Assembly: GCA_964406945.1 (NCBI GenBank)
Contig: CAYOTO010000031.1
Coordinates: forward strand, 1-37,732
DNA: 37,732 nucleotides
From: UBA2266 sp964406945
GTDB taxonomy: Bacteria > Planctomycetota > Phycisphaerae > Sedimentisphaerales > Anaerobacaceae
Reading direction: 5' to 3'
The first letter of the stretch is position 1. Each line of letters begins with the position of its first letter. Positions 1 to 7,312 of this stretch are shown in pieces. The notes beneath the pieces are model-generated. The model saw only the letters and a program-made list of their open reading frames with translations, had not been told where the DNA came from and made no database searches. The position numbers and the translations under genes were made by a program.

Positions 1-63
1 ATCGAAAAATACCTGCCCGACGGAGAAGCAATGGTCGTCTTCGGCAAAGACTTAACGCCGTAG
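1..63 (+). CDS. C-terminal tail of an unidentified protein (partial)
   Basis: An open frame enters from the left edge and ends at the TAG at 61-63, giving 20 residues that finish in GKDLTP. Too little is present to name a family. It converges on mutS, whose stop lies 28 bases further on, and no hairpin terminator is visible between them. The frame is inferred only from its being open from base 1 to a stop that fits tightly against mutS. Confidence 0.5.
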   Translation: MEKYLPDGEAMVVFGKDLTP

Positions 64-91
64 AATCCCGATTTCGGTCAGCACCAGGCTG

Positions 92-2725
92 TCAGCGAGA
101 ATCGTCTTCAATTTCAGATTTGATCCGGTTGAGCAGGTTTATTGCTTCTATGGGGGTAAGATTGTTCACGTCGGTCGAGGCAAGTTTCTCGAGGACGGAT
201 TTATGCTTCTGCACGAAGAGTGAAGCCGTATCTTCCTGCGTGGTCTTGTGTTTGGTGAGCCTCTCGGAGGTAGCTTCCTTCTGGAATGTGGCTTCGAGTT
301 CGTCCAGGATTTCGGCACTTCTTTTGACGATCGAGCCAGGCACACCGGCCAGTTTCGCAACGTGTATTCCGTAGCTCTTGTCGGTTCCGCCGGGTACGAT
401 CTTGTGCAGAAAGACCACTTCGTCCATCCATTCCCGCACGGCTACGTTGCAGTTCTTCACATTCTTGAACAGCTCGGCCAGTTCGGTCAGTTCGTGATAA
501 TGGGTGGCGAACAGTGTGCGGCATTTGACCTTCGTAGCGACGTGTTCGGAAATGGCCCACGCCAGCGACAGCCCGTCGTACGTACTGGTGCCCCGGCCCA
601 CCTCATCCAGAATCACCAGCGAGCGATTTGTGGCGTTGTTGATGATATTGGCGGTTTCGGTCATTTCCACCATGAACGTCGATTGGCCCCGAATCAGCTC
701 GTCCGAAGCCCCGACGCGGGTGAATATGCGGTCAACCAGCCCTATTTCGGCTTCTTTGGCGGGTATGAACGAGCCGGCTTGGGCCATAAGAGTCAGCAGG
801 GCGGTCTGGCGGATAAATGTGCTCTTGCCGCTCATGTTGGGACCGGTTATTACCATGATATCGCCCGCTTTGTTGCCCAGTTCGACATCATTCGGTACGA
901 ATTCAGGCCCCAGGGTCTCGGCCAGCACCGGGTGCTTGCCCTCGATGATGTTGAGTTCGCGGCCTTTCGTTATCTTTGGGCGGATATAATTGCGGCGTTT
1001 AGCCACAAATGCGAGCGAGGCAAGGCAGTCGCACTGTGCAACTGTTCGCGCCAGTGCCTGCAGACGCAGCACATACTGGGCGGTCTGGCGCCGAAGCTGC
1101 TCGAATAGCTGCTGTTCGAGTTCCAGCGCCTTCTCCTCGGCGCTGAGGGCCTTGGTTTCGAATTGCTTGAGAGCCTCGGTAATATAGCGTTCGGCGTTCT
1201 TGATTGTCTGTTTGCGGACATAATCGGCCGGTACCTGGTCGGCCGCATTGCGACTGACCTCGATGTAGTAACCGAATACCTTGTTGTAACCTATCTTGAG
1301 CTTTTCGATGCCCGTCTTGTCGATCTGCTCGGCCTGATACTGCCGCAGCCAGCTTTGCCCGTCGCGGGAAATCGACCTTAGCTGATCCAGCTCTTCAGAA
1401 AAGCCCGCCCTGATGACGCCGCCGTCGCGAAGGTGCGAGGGGCAATCCGGCTCGACCGCCGCTTCCAGCAAATCCGCCAGCTCGTCCATACTGTCCGCAG
1501 ATTCGGAAAGCTCCGCGAGCAGTTCAGCGCTGCACTTGCTGAGCGATTCCCGCAGCAGCGGAACTCGCCGAAGTGTAGCGGCCAGAGCGAGCAAATCCCT
1601 CGGCCCGGCCCGATGAGTGCTCACGCGGGCGGCAATGCGCTCTGTGTCGAAAATGGCCGAGAGGTGCTCGCGAATCCCGGCCAGCTTAATGTCGAAATCT
1701 TTCAGTTCCTCCACCGCGTTCTGCCGCAGCTTGATTGCTTTGACCGAGGCCAGCGGCATGGTCAGCCAGGTTCTGAACATGCGGCCGCCCATCGGCGTGA
1801 TTGTCTGGTCCAGGCATTCCAGCAGGGAGCCTTTGCGCGATTCGCCGCGGATCGTTCGCAGAATTTCGAGGCTTTGAAGCGAACTGGGGTCTATCTGGAG
1901 GTAATCACTGCGGCTGACCTTCTTTAACGACTGGATATGGCCCAACGAGGTCTTCTGCGTTTCGCCGAGGTACTCGAGTATGGCCCCGGCCGGCGGGACG
2001 AGGGATTCATCGCCGTCTGTGATGCCGAAGCCTTCGAGGGTGGCGGTTCCGAAATGTTTCAACAGCCGCTGTCGGGCCTGATAGGGATCAAAGTACCAAT
2101 TAGGGCGTTCGGTTACTATAGCGGATGTCAGTTGCTGAATGCTCTTGACGAGCTTTTTGTTCTCAGCTTCGAAAAGCTCGCCGCGACGGTCGGGAACCAG
2201 GCATTCGGCCGGCGAAAGTCGCAGCAGCTCGTCAAGCAGCCGATCTTCCGGGATATGCTGTACGAAGAAATGGCCGGTTGAAATGTCTATCCAGCTTAAG
2301 GCGGCCGTCTGTTTGTTGTCCAGCCCGATTGCACATAGGAAATTGTCCTCCTTGGCCGTCAACAGCATATCGTCTGTTAGCGTACCGGGTGTAACTACGC
2401 GGACCACATCCCGTTTCACAACACCCTTGGCCGTCTTCGGATCCTCAACCTGCTCACAGACCGCCACACGGTAGCCGGCCTGGAGCATCTTCTTGAGATA
2501 GCTGTCGACTGCGTGGTAGGGAACGCCCGCAAGCGGAATCGGGTTTTCGCCCTTGCTGCGCGTGGTAAGGGTAAGCCCGAGGACTTTCGAGCAGATTTCG
2601 GCATCCTGGTAGAAAGTTTCGTAGAAATCACCCATGCGGAAGAAAAGAACGGCATCCGGGTATTTCTGCTTGAAACCGTGAAACTGCTTCATCGCAGGGG
2701 TTAGTTTTTCACTCTTTTTCGCCAT
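92..2725 (-). CDS. mutS: DNA mismatch repair protein MutS
   Basis: At 877 residues this is a full-length MutS1-type ATPase, the cytoplasmic sensor that binds mismatched or looped-out base pairs and recruits MutL. The N-terminal mismatch-reading segment (FFRMGDFYE) is intact and carries the Phe-x-Glu motif that stacks on the mismatch. The C-terminal ATPase has the Walker A motif GPNMSGKST at about residue 627 and the Walker B/signature stretch DEVGRGTST at about 704, followed by the THYHELTEL switch region. The ATG at 2723-2725 lies 9 bases after the stop of the upstream mnmE-like gene, so it is probably the last gene of the obg-coaX-mnmE-mutS transcript. No obvious Shine-Dalgarno precedes it, which suggests translational coupling. 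Identity is secure. Confidence 0.97.
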   Translation of the reverse strand: MAKKSEKLTPAMKQFHGFKQKYPDAVLFFRMGDFYETFYQDAEICSKVLGLTLTTRSKGENPIPLAGVPYHAVDSYLKKMLQAGYRVAVCEQVEDPKTAKGVVKRDVVRVVTPGTLTDDMLLTAKEDNFLCAIGLDNKQTAALSWIDISTGHFFVQHIPEDRLLDELLRLSPAECLVPDRRGELFEAENKKLVKSIQQLTSAIVTERPNWYFDPYQARQRLLKHFGTATLEGFGITDGDESLVPPAGAILEYLGETQKTSLGHIQSLKKVSRSDYLQIDPSSLQSLEILRTIRGESRKGSLLECLDQTITPMGGRMFRTWLTMPLASVKAIKLRQNAVEELKDFDIKLAGIREHLSAIFDTERIAARVSTHRAGPRDLLALAATLRRVPLLRESLSKCSAELLAELSESADSMDELADLLEAAVEPDCPSHLRDGGVIRAGFSEELDQLRSISRDGQSWLRQYQAEQIDKTGIEKLKIGYNKVFGYYIEVSRNAADQVPADYVRKQTIKNAERYITEALKQFETKALSAEEKALELEQQLFEQLRRQTAQYVLRLQALARTVAQCDCLASLAFVAKRRNYIRPKITKGRELNIIEGKHPVLAETLGPEFVPNDVELGNKAGDIMVITGPNMSGKSTFIRQTALLTLMAQAGSFIPAKEAEIGLVDRIFTRVGASDELIRGQSTFMVEMTETANIINNATNRSLVILDEVGRGTSTYDGLSLAWAISEHVATKVKCRTLFATHYHELTELAELFKNVKNCNVAVREWMDEVVFLHKIVPGGTDKSYGIHVAKLAGVPGSIVKRSAEILDELEATFQKEATSERLTKHKTTQEDTASLFVQKHKSVLEKLASTDVNNLTPIEAINLLNRIKSEIEDDSR

Positions 2726-2734
2726 AAACGGCGA

Positions 2735-3910
2735 TTATACAGCAATTGCGCCGTTTAACAACAGGCCAGCGAGGTCTTTGAAGCGGTCGATGGCGTTTGT
2801 CTCAAGCATCCGGCACAGGATTTCCTGCTGACGCTCCGTGAAGCAGACGGGTGTGTTGTGCGAGAGACCGTTTACCGCCAGTTTTTCCAGAATCTGCTTT
2901 TGGAGGTTATCAATCCCGGTCCGCTCGGTCGCACTGATCCTGACGGGCCGGCTCAGCGGCTTCAGAAGGTCGGCGGCAACGAGCTTTGCGGGCAGATCAG
3001 ATTTGTTGAGAACTGGCAGAATCTCCGCGTCGGAGGCAAATTGGGTATGTATGGCCTGCAACTGGTCAGACGGCCGGCTAGAATCCAGGACAACCAAGAT
3101 GAGTTCCGCTTCCTCCAGCATCTTCCGGGAGGTGGACTGTGCTGCCGCATCCACTGATTTGCCTGACTGGGCAAGCCCGTCCAGGCCTGCTGTGTCGACC
3201 AGAGTGATTGAAAGCGGCTCTATTCGGCATTGCGCGGTAACATAGTCACGGGTGGTACCGCTTATATCCGTTACCATAGCGGCCTGACGACCGGAGAGCA
3301 GGTTCAATAACGTACTCTTGCCGCTGTTGGGCGGTCCGGTCAGTACCGCCGTACAGCCGTTGATTATGAGGCGTGCGGATTTGCTGTCGTTGAGAATCTG
3401 CTGAATCCGGCTTTTGACGCCGTCCAGGTTCTCGGTCTGCTCGATCGTCCGCCATTGGCCCGCGACCCGCGACAGACCGTCGGTTGCCTGCTGTTCCAGC
3501 AGCTTGACGCCCGAAAGCGTCCTCGCGCCGGGCACAGCGACAGCAGCTTCCAGTGCTATTGAGTTTTCGGGTTCGGTAATGGCCGAAAGCATGCACTCGG
3601 GTGTAATCACCCGGGCGCCGCGGTTCTGCAGCATCTCCATGACAGTTTCGATTATGAGCGGGTTACCGTGGCAGTGGATTGCGTAGAGATCGGTAGCTTC
3701 CCGGGCGATTGCGACCTGATCTAGGCTCAGGTCGTCTTCCTTCAAGACTCCGGCAAGAACGCGGCCCGGCTGCAGATCAAAACCCTCATTCGGGCCCGAA
3801 ACAGGCCTGAAAATGCTTTCAACTAGTGCATGCGACGACCGGCCGCGGACCAGGATCGTTGATATGGCGGCGAGGCCCTTGCCGGTCATGACTGCTGCAT
3901 CGACGCTCAT
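2735..3910 (-). CDS. Divergent MnmE/TrmE-like GTPase lacking tRNA-modification motifs
   Basis: This 391-residue protein has the layout of MnmE (TrmE), the GTPase that with MnmG modifies the wobble uridine of tRNAs. The N-terminal part resembles the folate-binding domain (AIHCHGNP near residue 78). The G domain is complete: GPPNSGKST at 192-200, TTRD at 219-222, DTAG at 239-242 and NKSD near 303. The Asn in the P-loop is the one that coordinates potassium in this family. It is about 60 residues shorter than typical MnmE. The C-terminal Cys motif (FCIGK) is absent; the protein ends RFKDLAGLLLNGAIAV. The conserved segment normally reading like GEFTxRAFLNGKLDL is replaced by unrelated sequence around 104-130. 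The start lies 2 bases after the coaX stop. It may be a repurposed paralogue. The GTPase assignment is firm; the tRNA-modifying role is doubtful. Confidence 0.85.
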   Translation of the reverse strand: MSVDAAVMTGKGLAAISTILVRGRSSHALVESIFRPVSGPNEGFDLQPGRVLAGVLKEDDLSLDQVAIAREATDLYAIHCHGNPLIIETVMEMLQNRGARVITPECMLSAITEPENSIALEAAVAVPGARTLSGVKLLEQQATDGLSRVAGQWRTIEQTENLDGVKSRIQQILNDSKSARLIINGCTAVLTGPPNSGKSTLLNLLSGRQAAMVTDISGTTRDYVTAQCRIEPLSITLVDTAGLDGLAQSGKSVDAAAQSTSRKMLEEAELILVVLDSSRPSDQLQAIHTQFASDAEILPVLNKSDLPAKLVAADLLKPLSRPVRISATERTGIDNLQKQILEKLAVNGLSHNTPVCFTERQQEILCRMLETNAIDRFKDLAGLLLNGAIAV

Positions 3911-3912
3911 TG

Positions 3913-4710
3913 TCAGCCAGTTTCAGCTCTCTGTTCGATGAAATGTCTGTACGCCAGGGCAATACCCTTTACGACGAGGTTCGGAACCCAGGAATCCACG
4001 AATTCGCAGTCGTCTCTTATGGTCTGGGTCGCGGCTCCGGTGATGACCGTCTGCGGCCATTTGCCGATTTCCTCGGCGTATCTGCGGATAACTTCCTGTA
4101 TGGTCGAGACGGCGGCGTAATACAAGCCGCAGTTTATGGCCGATTCGGTATTTGTTCCGAAAGGCCCTTCAGGTTTTGTAACTTCGATTTCAGGAAGTTG
4201 TGCGGTGCTGTTGTGCAGCGCTCTGGCGCTCATTTCAAAGCCCGGACAGATTACCCCGCCCCGAAAAACGCCGTTGGCATCCACCAAATCGATCGTCAAT
4301 GCCGTTCCGAAGTCGATTACTATCACCGCGTCTCCCACTACCTCGTGGGCCGCCGCGGCCGAAATAACCCTGTCGGTGCCCACTTTATCGGGGCTGTCGA
4401 GCCACACCGGCATTGGAAGAGGAATATCCTGGCCTACAACCAGCACCGTCTCGTCCAGTTTTTTCGCGGCTATCGTCCGGATTTCGTCGGTCCATTCGGA
4501 CTTGACCGAGCTTACCACCAGCCGTCCGTCGCGTCTGCCTTCGGCCGAACTTTCCAGAACCGGAATTTGCTCCCAGGCCTTCTGGATACATTCGGTCAAC
4601 TGATCCAATGAATCGCCCGGAATGGACTCGATGAATTTCTGTTCACCGTCAAGAAAGAGGCCGATGTTGACGTTCGTATTTCCAATGTCTATTGCTATGA
4701 GATTCATCAT
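3913..4710 (-). CDS. coaX: Type III pantothenate kinase
   Basis: This 265-residue protein matches CoaX, which phosphorylates pantothenate in the first committed step of coenzyme A synthesis. It belongs to the ASKHA (actin-like) fold. Visible motifs are the N-terminal phosphate loop DIGNTNVNIGLF, GTDRV near residue 112, and the second phosphate motif DFGTALTID near 130. The length is normal (about 250-270). Its ATG overlaps the obg stop in an ATGA arrangement (4707-4710), so translation of the two is probably coupled. The next gene begins 2 bases after its stop. The type III enzyme is known to resist feedback inhibition by CoA and to need a monovalent cation; neither can be seen here. Confidence 0.95.
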   Translation of the reverse strand: MMNLIAIDIGNTNVNIGLFLDGEQKFIESIPGDSLDQLTECIQKAWEQIPVLESSAEGRRDGRLVVSSVKSEWTDEIRTIAAKKLDETVLVVGQDIPLPMPVWLDSPDKVGTDRVISAAAAHEVVGDAVIVIDFGTALTIDLVDANGVFRGGVICPGFEMSARALHNSTAQLPEIEVTKPEGPFGTNTESAINCGLYYAAVSTIQEVIRRYAEEIGKWPQTVITGAATQTIRDDCEFVDSWVPNLVVKGIALAYRHFIEQRAETG

Positions 4711-5720
4711 GATTTACTTGCCTTCAACTCTCTCTGTTGCGTAATCTCTCGCCAGAATAGCTCACTCAGTGTTCGAATGCCCTCTCCTGTTACGGCCGAG
4801 ATTGCATGTATGTTGCAATTCAGACGGGTTTTTAACTCTTCCAGCAGTTGCCCCGAGGGGTCCAGGTCGATTTTGTTTGCCACGACTATTTCGGGTTTGG
4901 CCGCCAGTTCCGTGCTGTACTGCTCCAACTCGGATCGTATTTTGCGGTAGTTTTGAGCCGGATCCGAGCCGTCGGAGGGCATGATGTCGATTATGTGCGC
5001 TATCACGTTGGTTCTTTCGATGTGTCTGAGGAATTCGTAACCAAGGCCCGCACCGCTGTGGGCGCCCTCTATCAGGCCCGGGATGTCTGCGATCACGAAT
5101 CTTCTGAAATCCGACAGGTCTACAATGCCCAGAACCGGTTCCAGTGTGGTGAATGGATAGCTGGCGATTTTGGGTTTTGCGGCCGAACAGCGAGAGATCA
5201 GAGTGCTCTTGCCCGCGTTGGGCATTCCCACCAGACCGATATCGGCGATCAGCTTAAGCTCGAGCCGGATGTTTCGTTCCTGGCCCTCTTTGCCCTGTTC
5301 TGCGCGCCTGGGCGTCTGATTCGTCGGGCCGGCGAATGCCTTGTTGCCCCTGCCTCCGCGTCCTCCGCGGCAGACTCGCACTTTCATGCCGACCTCATTG
5401 AGGTCTTTGAGAAGAAGGTCATAGTCCATGTCGTAAATCAGAGTTCCGGGGGGAACCCGTATGACCAGGTCTTTGCCGCTCAGGCCGGATTTGTTGCTGC
5501 CCTGACCATGTCTGCCGTTTTCGGCTTTCCAGTGGTGTGTTCCGGCAAAATCGAGCAGGGTGTCGAGGTTCTTTACCGCTTCGAAGTAAACATCGCCACC
5601 GCTTCCGCCGTCTCCTCCGTCGGGACCGCCCTTGGGGATGTACTTCTCCCGCCGGAAGCTCACGCATCCGTCGCCGCCTTTGCCGGCTTTAACATGTATT
5701 TTGGCCTGGTCTACGAACAT
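4707..5720 (-). CDS. obg: Obg/CgtA family ribosome-associated GTPase
   Basis: This 337-residue protein is Obg (CgtA), a GTPase that binds the large ribosomal subunit and links its maturation to growth and stress. Residues 1 to about 157 form the glycine-rich Obg domain (GGDGCVSFRREKYIPKGGPDGG-type repeats). The G domain follows with GMPNAGKST near 164, the switch segment YPFTTLEP, DIPGLIEGAHSGAGLG and NKIDLD. There is no C-terminal OCT extension, which many but not all Obg proteins carry. It lies 74 bases downstream of rpmA, the usual neighbour, but a strong hairpin terminator stands between them, so obg may depend on read-through or its own weak promoter. Confidence 0.96.
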   Translation of the reverse strand: MFVDQAKIHVKAGKGGDGCVSFRREKYIPKGGPDGGDGGSGGDVYFEAVKNLDTLLDFAGTHHWKAENGRHGQGSNKSGLSGKDLVIRVPPGTLIYDMDYDLLLKDLNEVGMKVRVCRGGRGGRGNKAFAGPTNQTPRRAEQGKEGQERNIRLELKLIADIGLVGMPNAGKSTLISRCSAAKPKIASYPFTTLEPVLGIVDLSDFRRFVIADIPGLIEGAHSGAGLGYEFLRHIERTNVIAHIIDIMPSDGSDPAQNYRKIRSELEQYSTELAAKPEIVVANKIDLDPSGQLLEELKTRLNCNIHAISAVTGEGIRTLSELFWREITQQRELKASKS

Positions 5721-5734
5721 CGCTGACAGTGAGT

Positions 5735-5764
5735 ATAAAAAAAGGATGGCCGCGGACCATCCTT
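5735..5764 (-). terminator. Intrinsic terminator or attenuator between rpmA and obg
   Basis: A perfect 8-bp stem (AAGGATGG at 5742-5749 with CCATCCTT at 5757-5764, 7-base loop) is followed on the minus strand by a run of seven Ts. This is a standard rho-independent terminator immediately after rpmA and before obg. It would uncouple ribosomal protein output from the lower-level GTPase operon. Confidence 0.85.
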
Positions 5765-5794
5765 CTGTTGTGTTGCCTGTTGTAAGCCGAATTG

Positions 5795-6031
5795 TCAGGA
5801 TACTACGTGCACCTTTCGACCCTGAAATTCAACTCTGCCGTCGGATTTGGCAAAAAGCGTATAGTCTTTGCCCATGCCGACATTGGTTCCCGGAAAGAAC
5901 TTCGTTCCGCATTGTCTGATGATAATGGATCCGGCCTTTGCAGGCTGGCCGCCGTAGAGCTTGACGCCCCTGTACTGGGCATTGCTGTCTCTACCGTTTC
6001 GTGAAGAACCTTGTCCCTTTTTATGTGCCAT
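5795..6031 (-). CDS. rpmA: 50S ribosomal protein L27
   Basis: This is L27, a 78-residue protein at the peptidyl-transferase side of the 50S subunit. The hallmark N-terminus MAHKKGQGSSRNGRDS is present, as are GGQ and the GTKFFPGTNVGMGKD core. I chose the ATG at 6029-6031 because it gives the family N-terminus and follows a GGGTGG ribosome-binding site; an in-frame TTG two codons earlier is less likely. No N-terminal cleavage extension of the Firmicutes type is seen. L21 (rplU), the usual upstream partner, is not next to it: the 267 bases upstream hold no ribosomal protein gene. Confidence 0.97.
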   Translation of the reverse strand: MAHKKGQGSSRNGRDSNAQYRGVKLYGGQPAKAGSIIIRQCGTKFFPGTNVGMGKDYTLFAKSDGRVEFQGRKVHVVS

Positions 6032-6085
6032 AATCAACCACCCGAAGCTTTAGGAAATCGAATCTTTACTTCTTGCGAAACCTGA

Positions 6086-6114
6086 ATTCTACTCCCGAGG
6101 CACATCCGTGTCCA
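6086..6114 (-). promoter_or_regulatory. Predicted sigma70-type promoter for rpmA
   Basis: On the minus strand TGGACA (6109-6114, five of six matches to the -35 consensus) is followed after 17 bases by TAGAAT (6086-6091, five of six). The start of transcription would fall near 6079, about 48 bases before the rpmA ATG. This fits rpmA being transcribed on its own, without rplU. Confidence 0.6.
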
Positions 6115-6234
6115 GTAAAAAATGCCTGTTTTTCCGGTTTTGTTCCACCCTACCCCGGTCATACGGACCCGGATCAGGATGTGTTCACACGGATTGAAGA
6201 AGCTGCCCGGGGTCAACGCCGTCCATCCCGCTAA

Positions 6235-6273
6235 ACAAAAGAAGCCCGATTCGGAATTTGCGGAACCGGGCTT
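6235..6273 (-). terminator. Intrinsic terminator of the tlpA-like gene
   Basis: An 11-bp stem with one mismatch (6242-6252 with 6263-6273, core AAGCCCG/CGGGCTT, 10-base loop) is followed on the minus strand by a T-rich stretch (CTTTTGTTT). It sits 27 bases after the stop of the thioredoxin-like gene. Confidence 0.75.
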
Positions 6274-6299
6274 GAATAGCGCAGGGAGAATGCTGATTA

Positions 6300-7001
6300 C
6301 TACTGGGCCTGCAGGACGTCCTTAATGTCTTTTGCCTGAAGCGGTCCTATCGTCGCCAGTTTTATGTTGCCTTGCGGATCAATGAAGAAACTGGCGGGTA
6401 TTGATTGCACAGCGTTGTAGGGCGCCGGCAGGCTGCCTTGGCCCAGCAGCACGGTATAATTTATTCTTTCGGTCTGGGCGAAGTTTTGGACTTTGCTGCG
6501 GTGCTCGGCCGGCGTCAAGTCCGCTCCACGCGCACTTTCGGCGCTCAGAGTCGATATTGCCAGAATCGCCAATTCATCTTTGGGAATGGTGTTTCTGGTT
6601 TCAATCAGGTGCGGAATTTCCATCTTGCAGGGTGGACACCAGGTTGCCCAGAACACCAGCAGAACGCTCTTGCCGCGGTAATCGCTGAGCTTGCGCGTAT
6701 CTCCCTGCAAATCCGTCAGTTCGAAATTCGGAGCGGGTCTGCCGGCCCAGTTTTTGAACGTGGGCGCCCAGGTCGCAGCCGATTGCACCACTTCGCTGAG
6801 GCTCTTGCCCGATGTTTCGATCGGAATATTGGGAACGGGCGAGGGTACGTTAGGGGTGCTTATCTGTTCGCTGTTGGGATCCTGCGGCTCCGACGGATTT
6901 TCGGGCCTTTTCACCGCGGCCCAGATGATTAGAATGATGACGACTACAGCGGCGGCTCCTGCAGCCACCCAGACGGTTGTCTGCCTTTTTTCGTCAGCCA
7001 T
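6300..7001 (-). CDS. Membrane-anchored TlpA/ResA-like thiol-disulfide oxidoreductase
   Basis: This 233-residue protein has an N-terminal membrane anchor (about residues 10-30), a Pro/Ser/Asn-rich linker to about 65, and a thioredoxin-fold domain. The active site WATWCPPCK places the redox cysteines at 122 and 125. The surrounding pattern (APNFELTDLQGD, GKSVLLVFWATWCPPC, a later cis-Pro region SIPASFFIDPQG) is that of the AhpC/TSA-Redoxin TlpA group. These act on the periplasmic face and usually reduce cytochrome c or secreted-protein disulfides; the substrate here cannot be told. It is a single-gene unit with a good Shine-Dalgarno (GGGAGG) and its own terminator. Confidence 0.9.
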   Translation of the reverse strand: MADEKRQTTVWVAAGAAAVVVIILIIWAAVKRPENPSEPQDPNSEQISTPNVPSPVPNIPIETSGKSLSEVVQSAATWAPTFKNWAGRPAPNFELTDLQGDTRKLSDYRGKSVLLVFWATWCPPCKMEIPHLIETRNTIPKDELAILAISTLSAESARGADLTPAEHRSKVQNFAQTERINYTVLLGQGSLPAPYNAVQSIPASFFIDPQGNIKLATIGPLQAKDIKDVLQAQ

Positions 7002-7312
7002 TTACCGAACCTCCCAGTCTAAGACTGAACATAATCCATTATTCAAATTCAACTATAACGCAGTGCTGCGTTCGCGGTAAAGCCTAAAATTGTCAAAAAT
7101 TATGCGAGGCGGGGCTTTGCGGCGCAGCATGTGATGCATTACGACCTGCATCTCGCTTCGTTCAGTGGATGGGCGATTAGTGTATTTGTTGTTTACTCTG
7201 GCAGTCTCAACTCATAAAATCTGTTTTTCGGCTGCGGCGATTTTACGGCTGGAGCGGGGGGGGCGTTGTCAATCTGGTATTGGGTGGAATTACTAATCAA
7301 GGAGCTGATCAG
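7002..7312. promoter_or_regulatory. Divergent intergenic region with palindrome in a predicted tlpA promoter
   Basis: These 311 bases separate the tlpA-like gene (minus) from the esterase gene (plus). On the minus strand TTACCG (7075-7080), 17 bases and TATAGT (7052-7057) form a weak promoter. The spacer is almost filled by the perfect palindrome AACGCAG-TG-CTGCGTT (7057-7072), which could be an operator or chance. Towards the esterase I see only the Shine-Dalgarno AAGGAG (7299-7304) and no convincing -35/-10 pair. No gene or RNA is recognisable in the rest. Confidence 0.4.

Noticed and set aside
6038..6299. Possible rplU (L21) upstream of rpmA
   Set aside because: The open frame at 6034-6216 has no L21 features; the region is explained by a promoter and a terminator.
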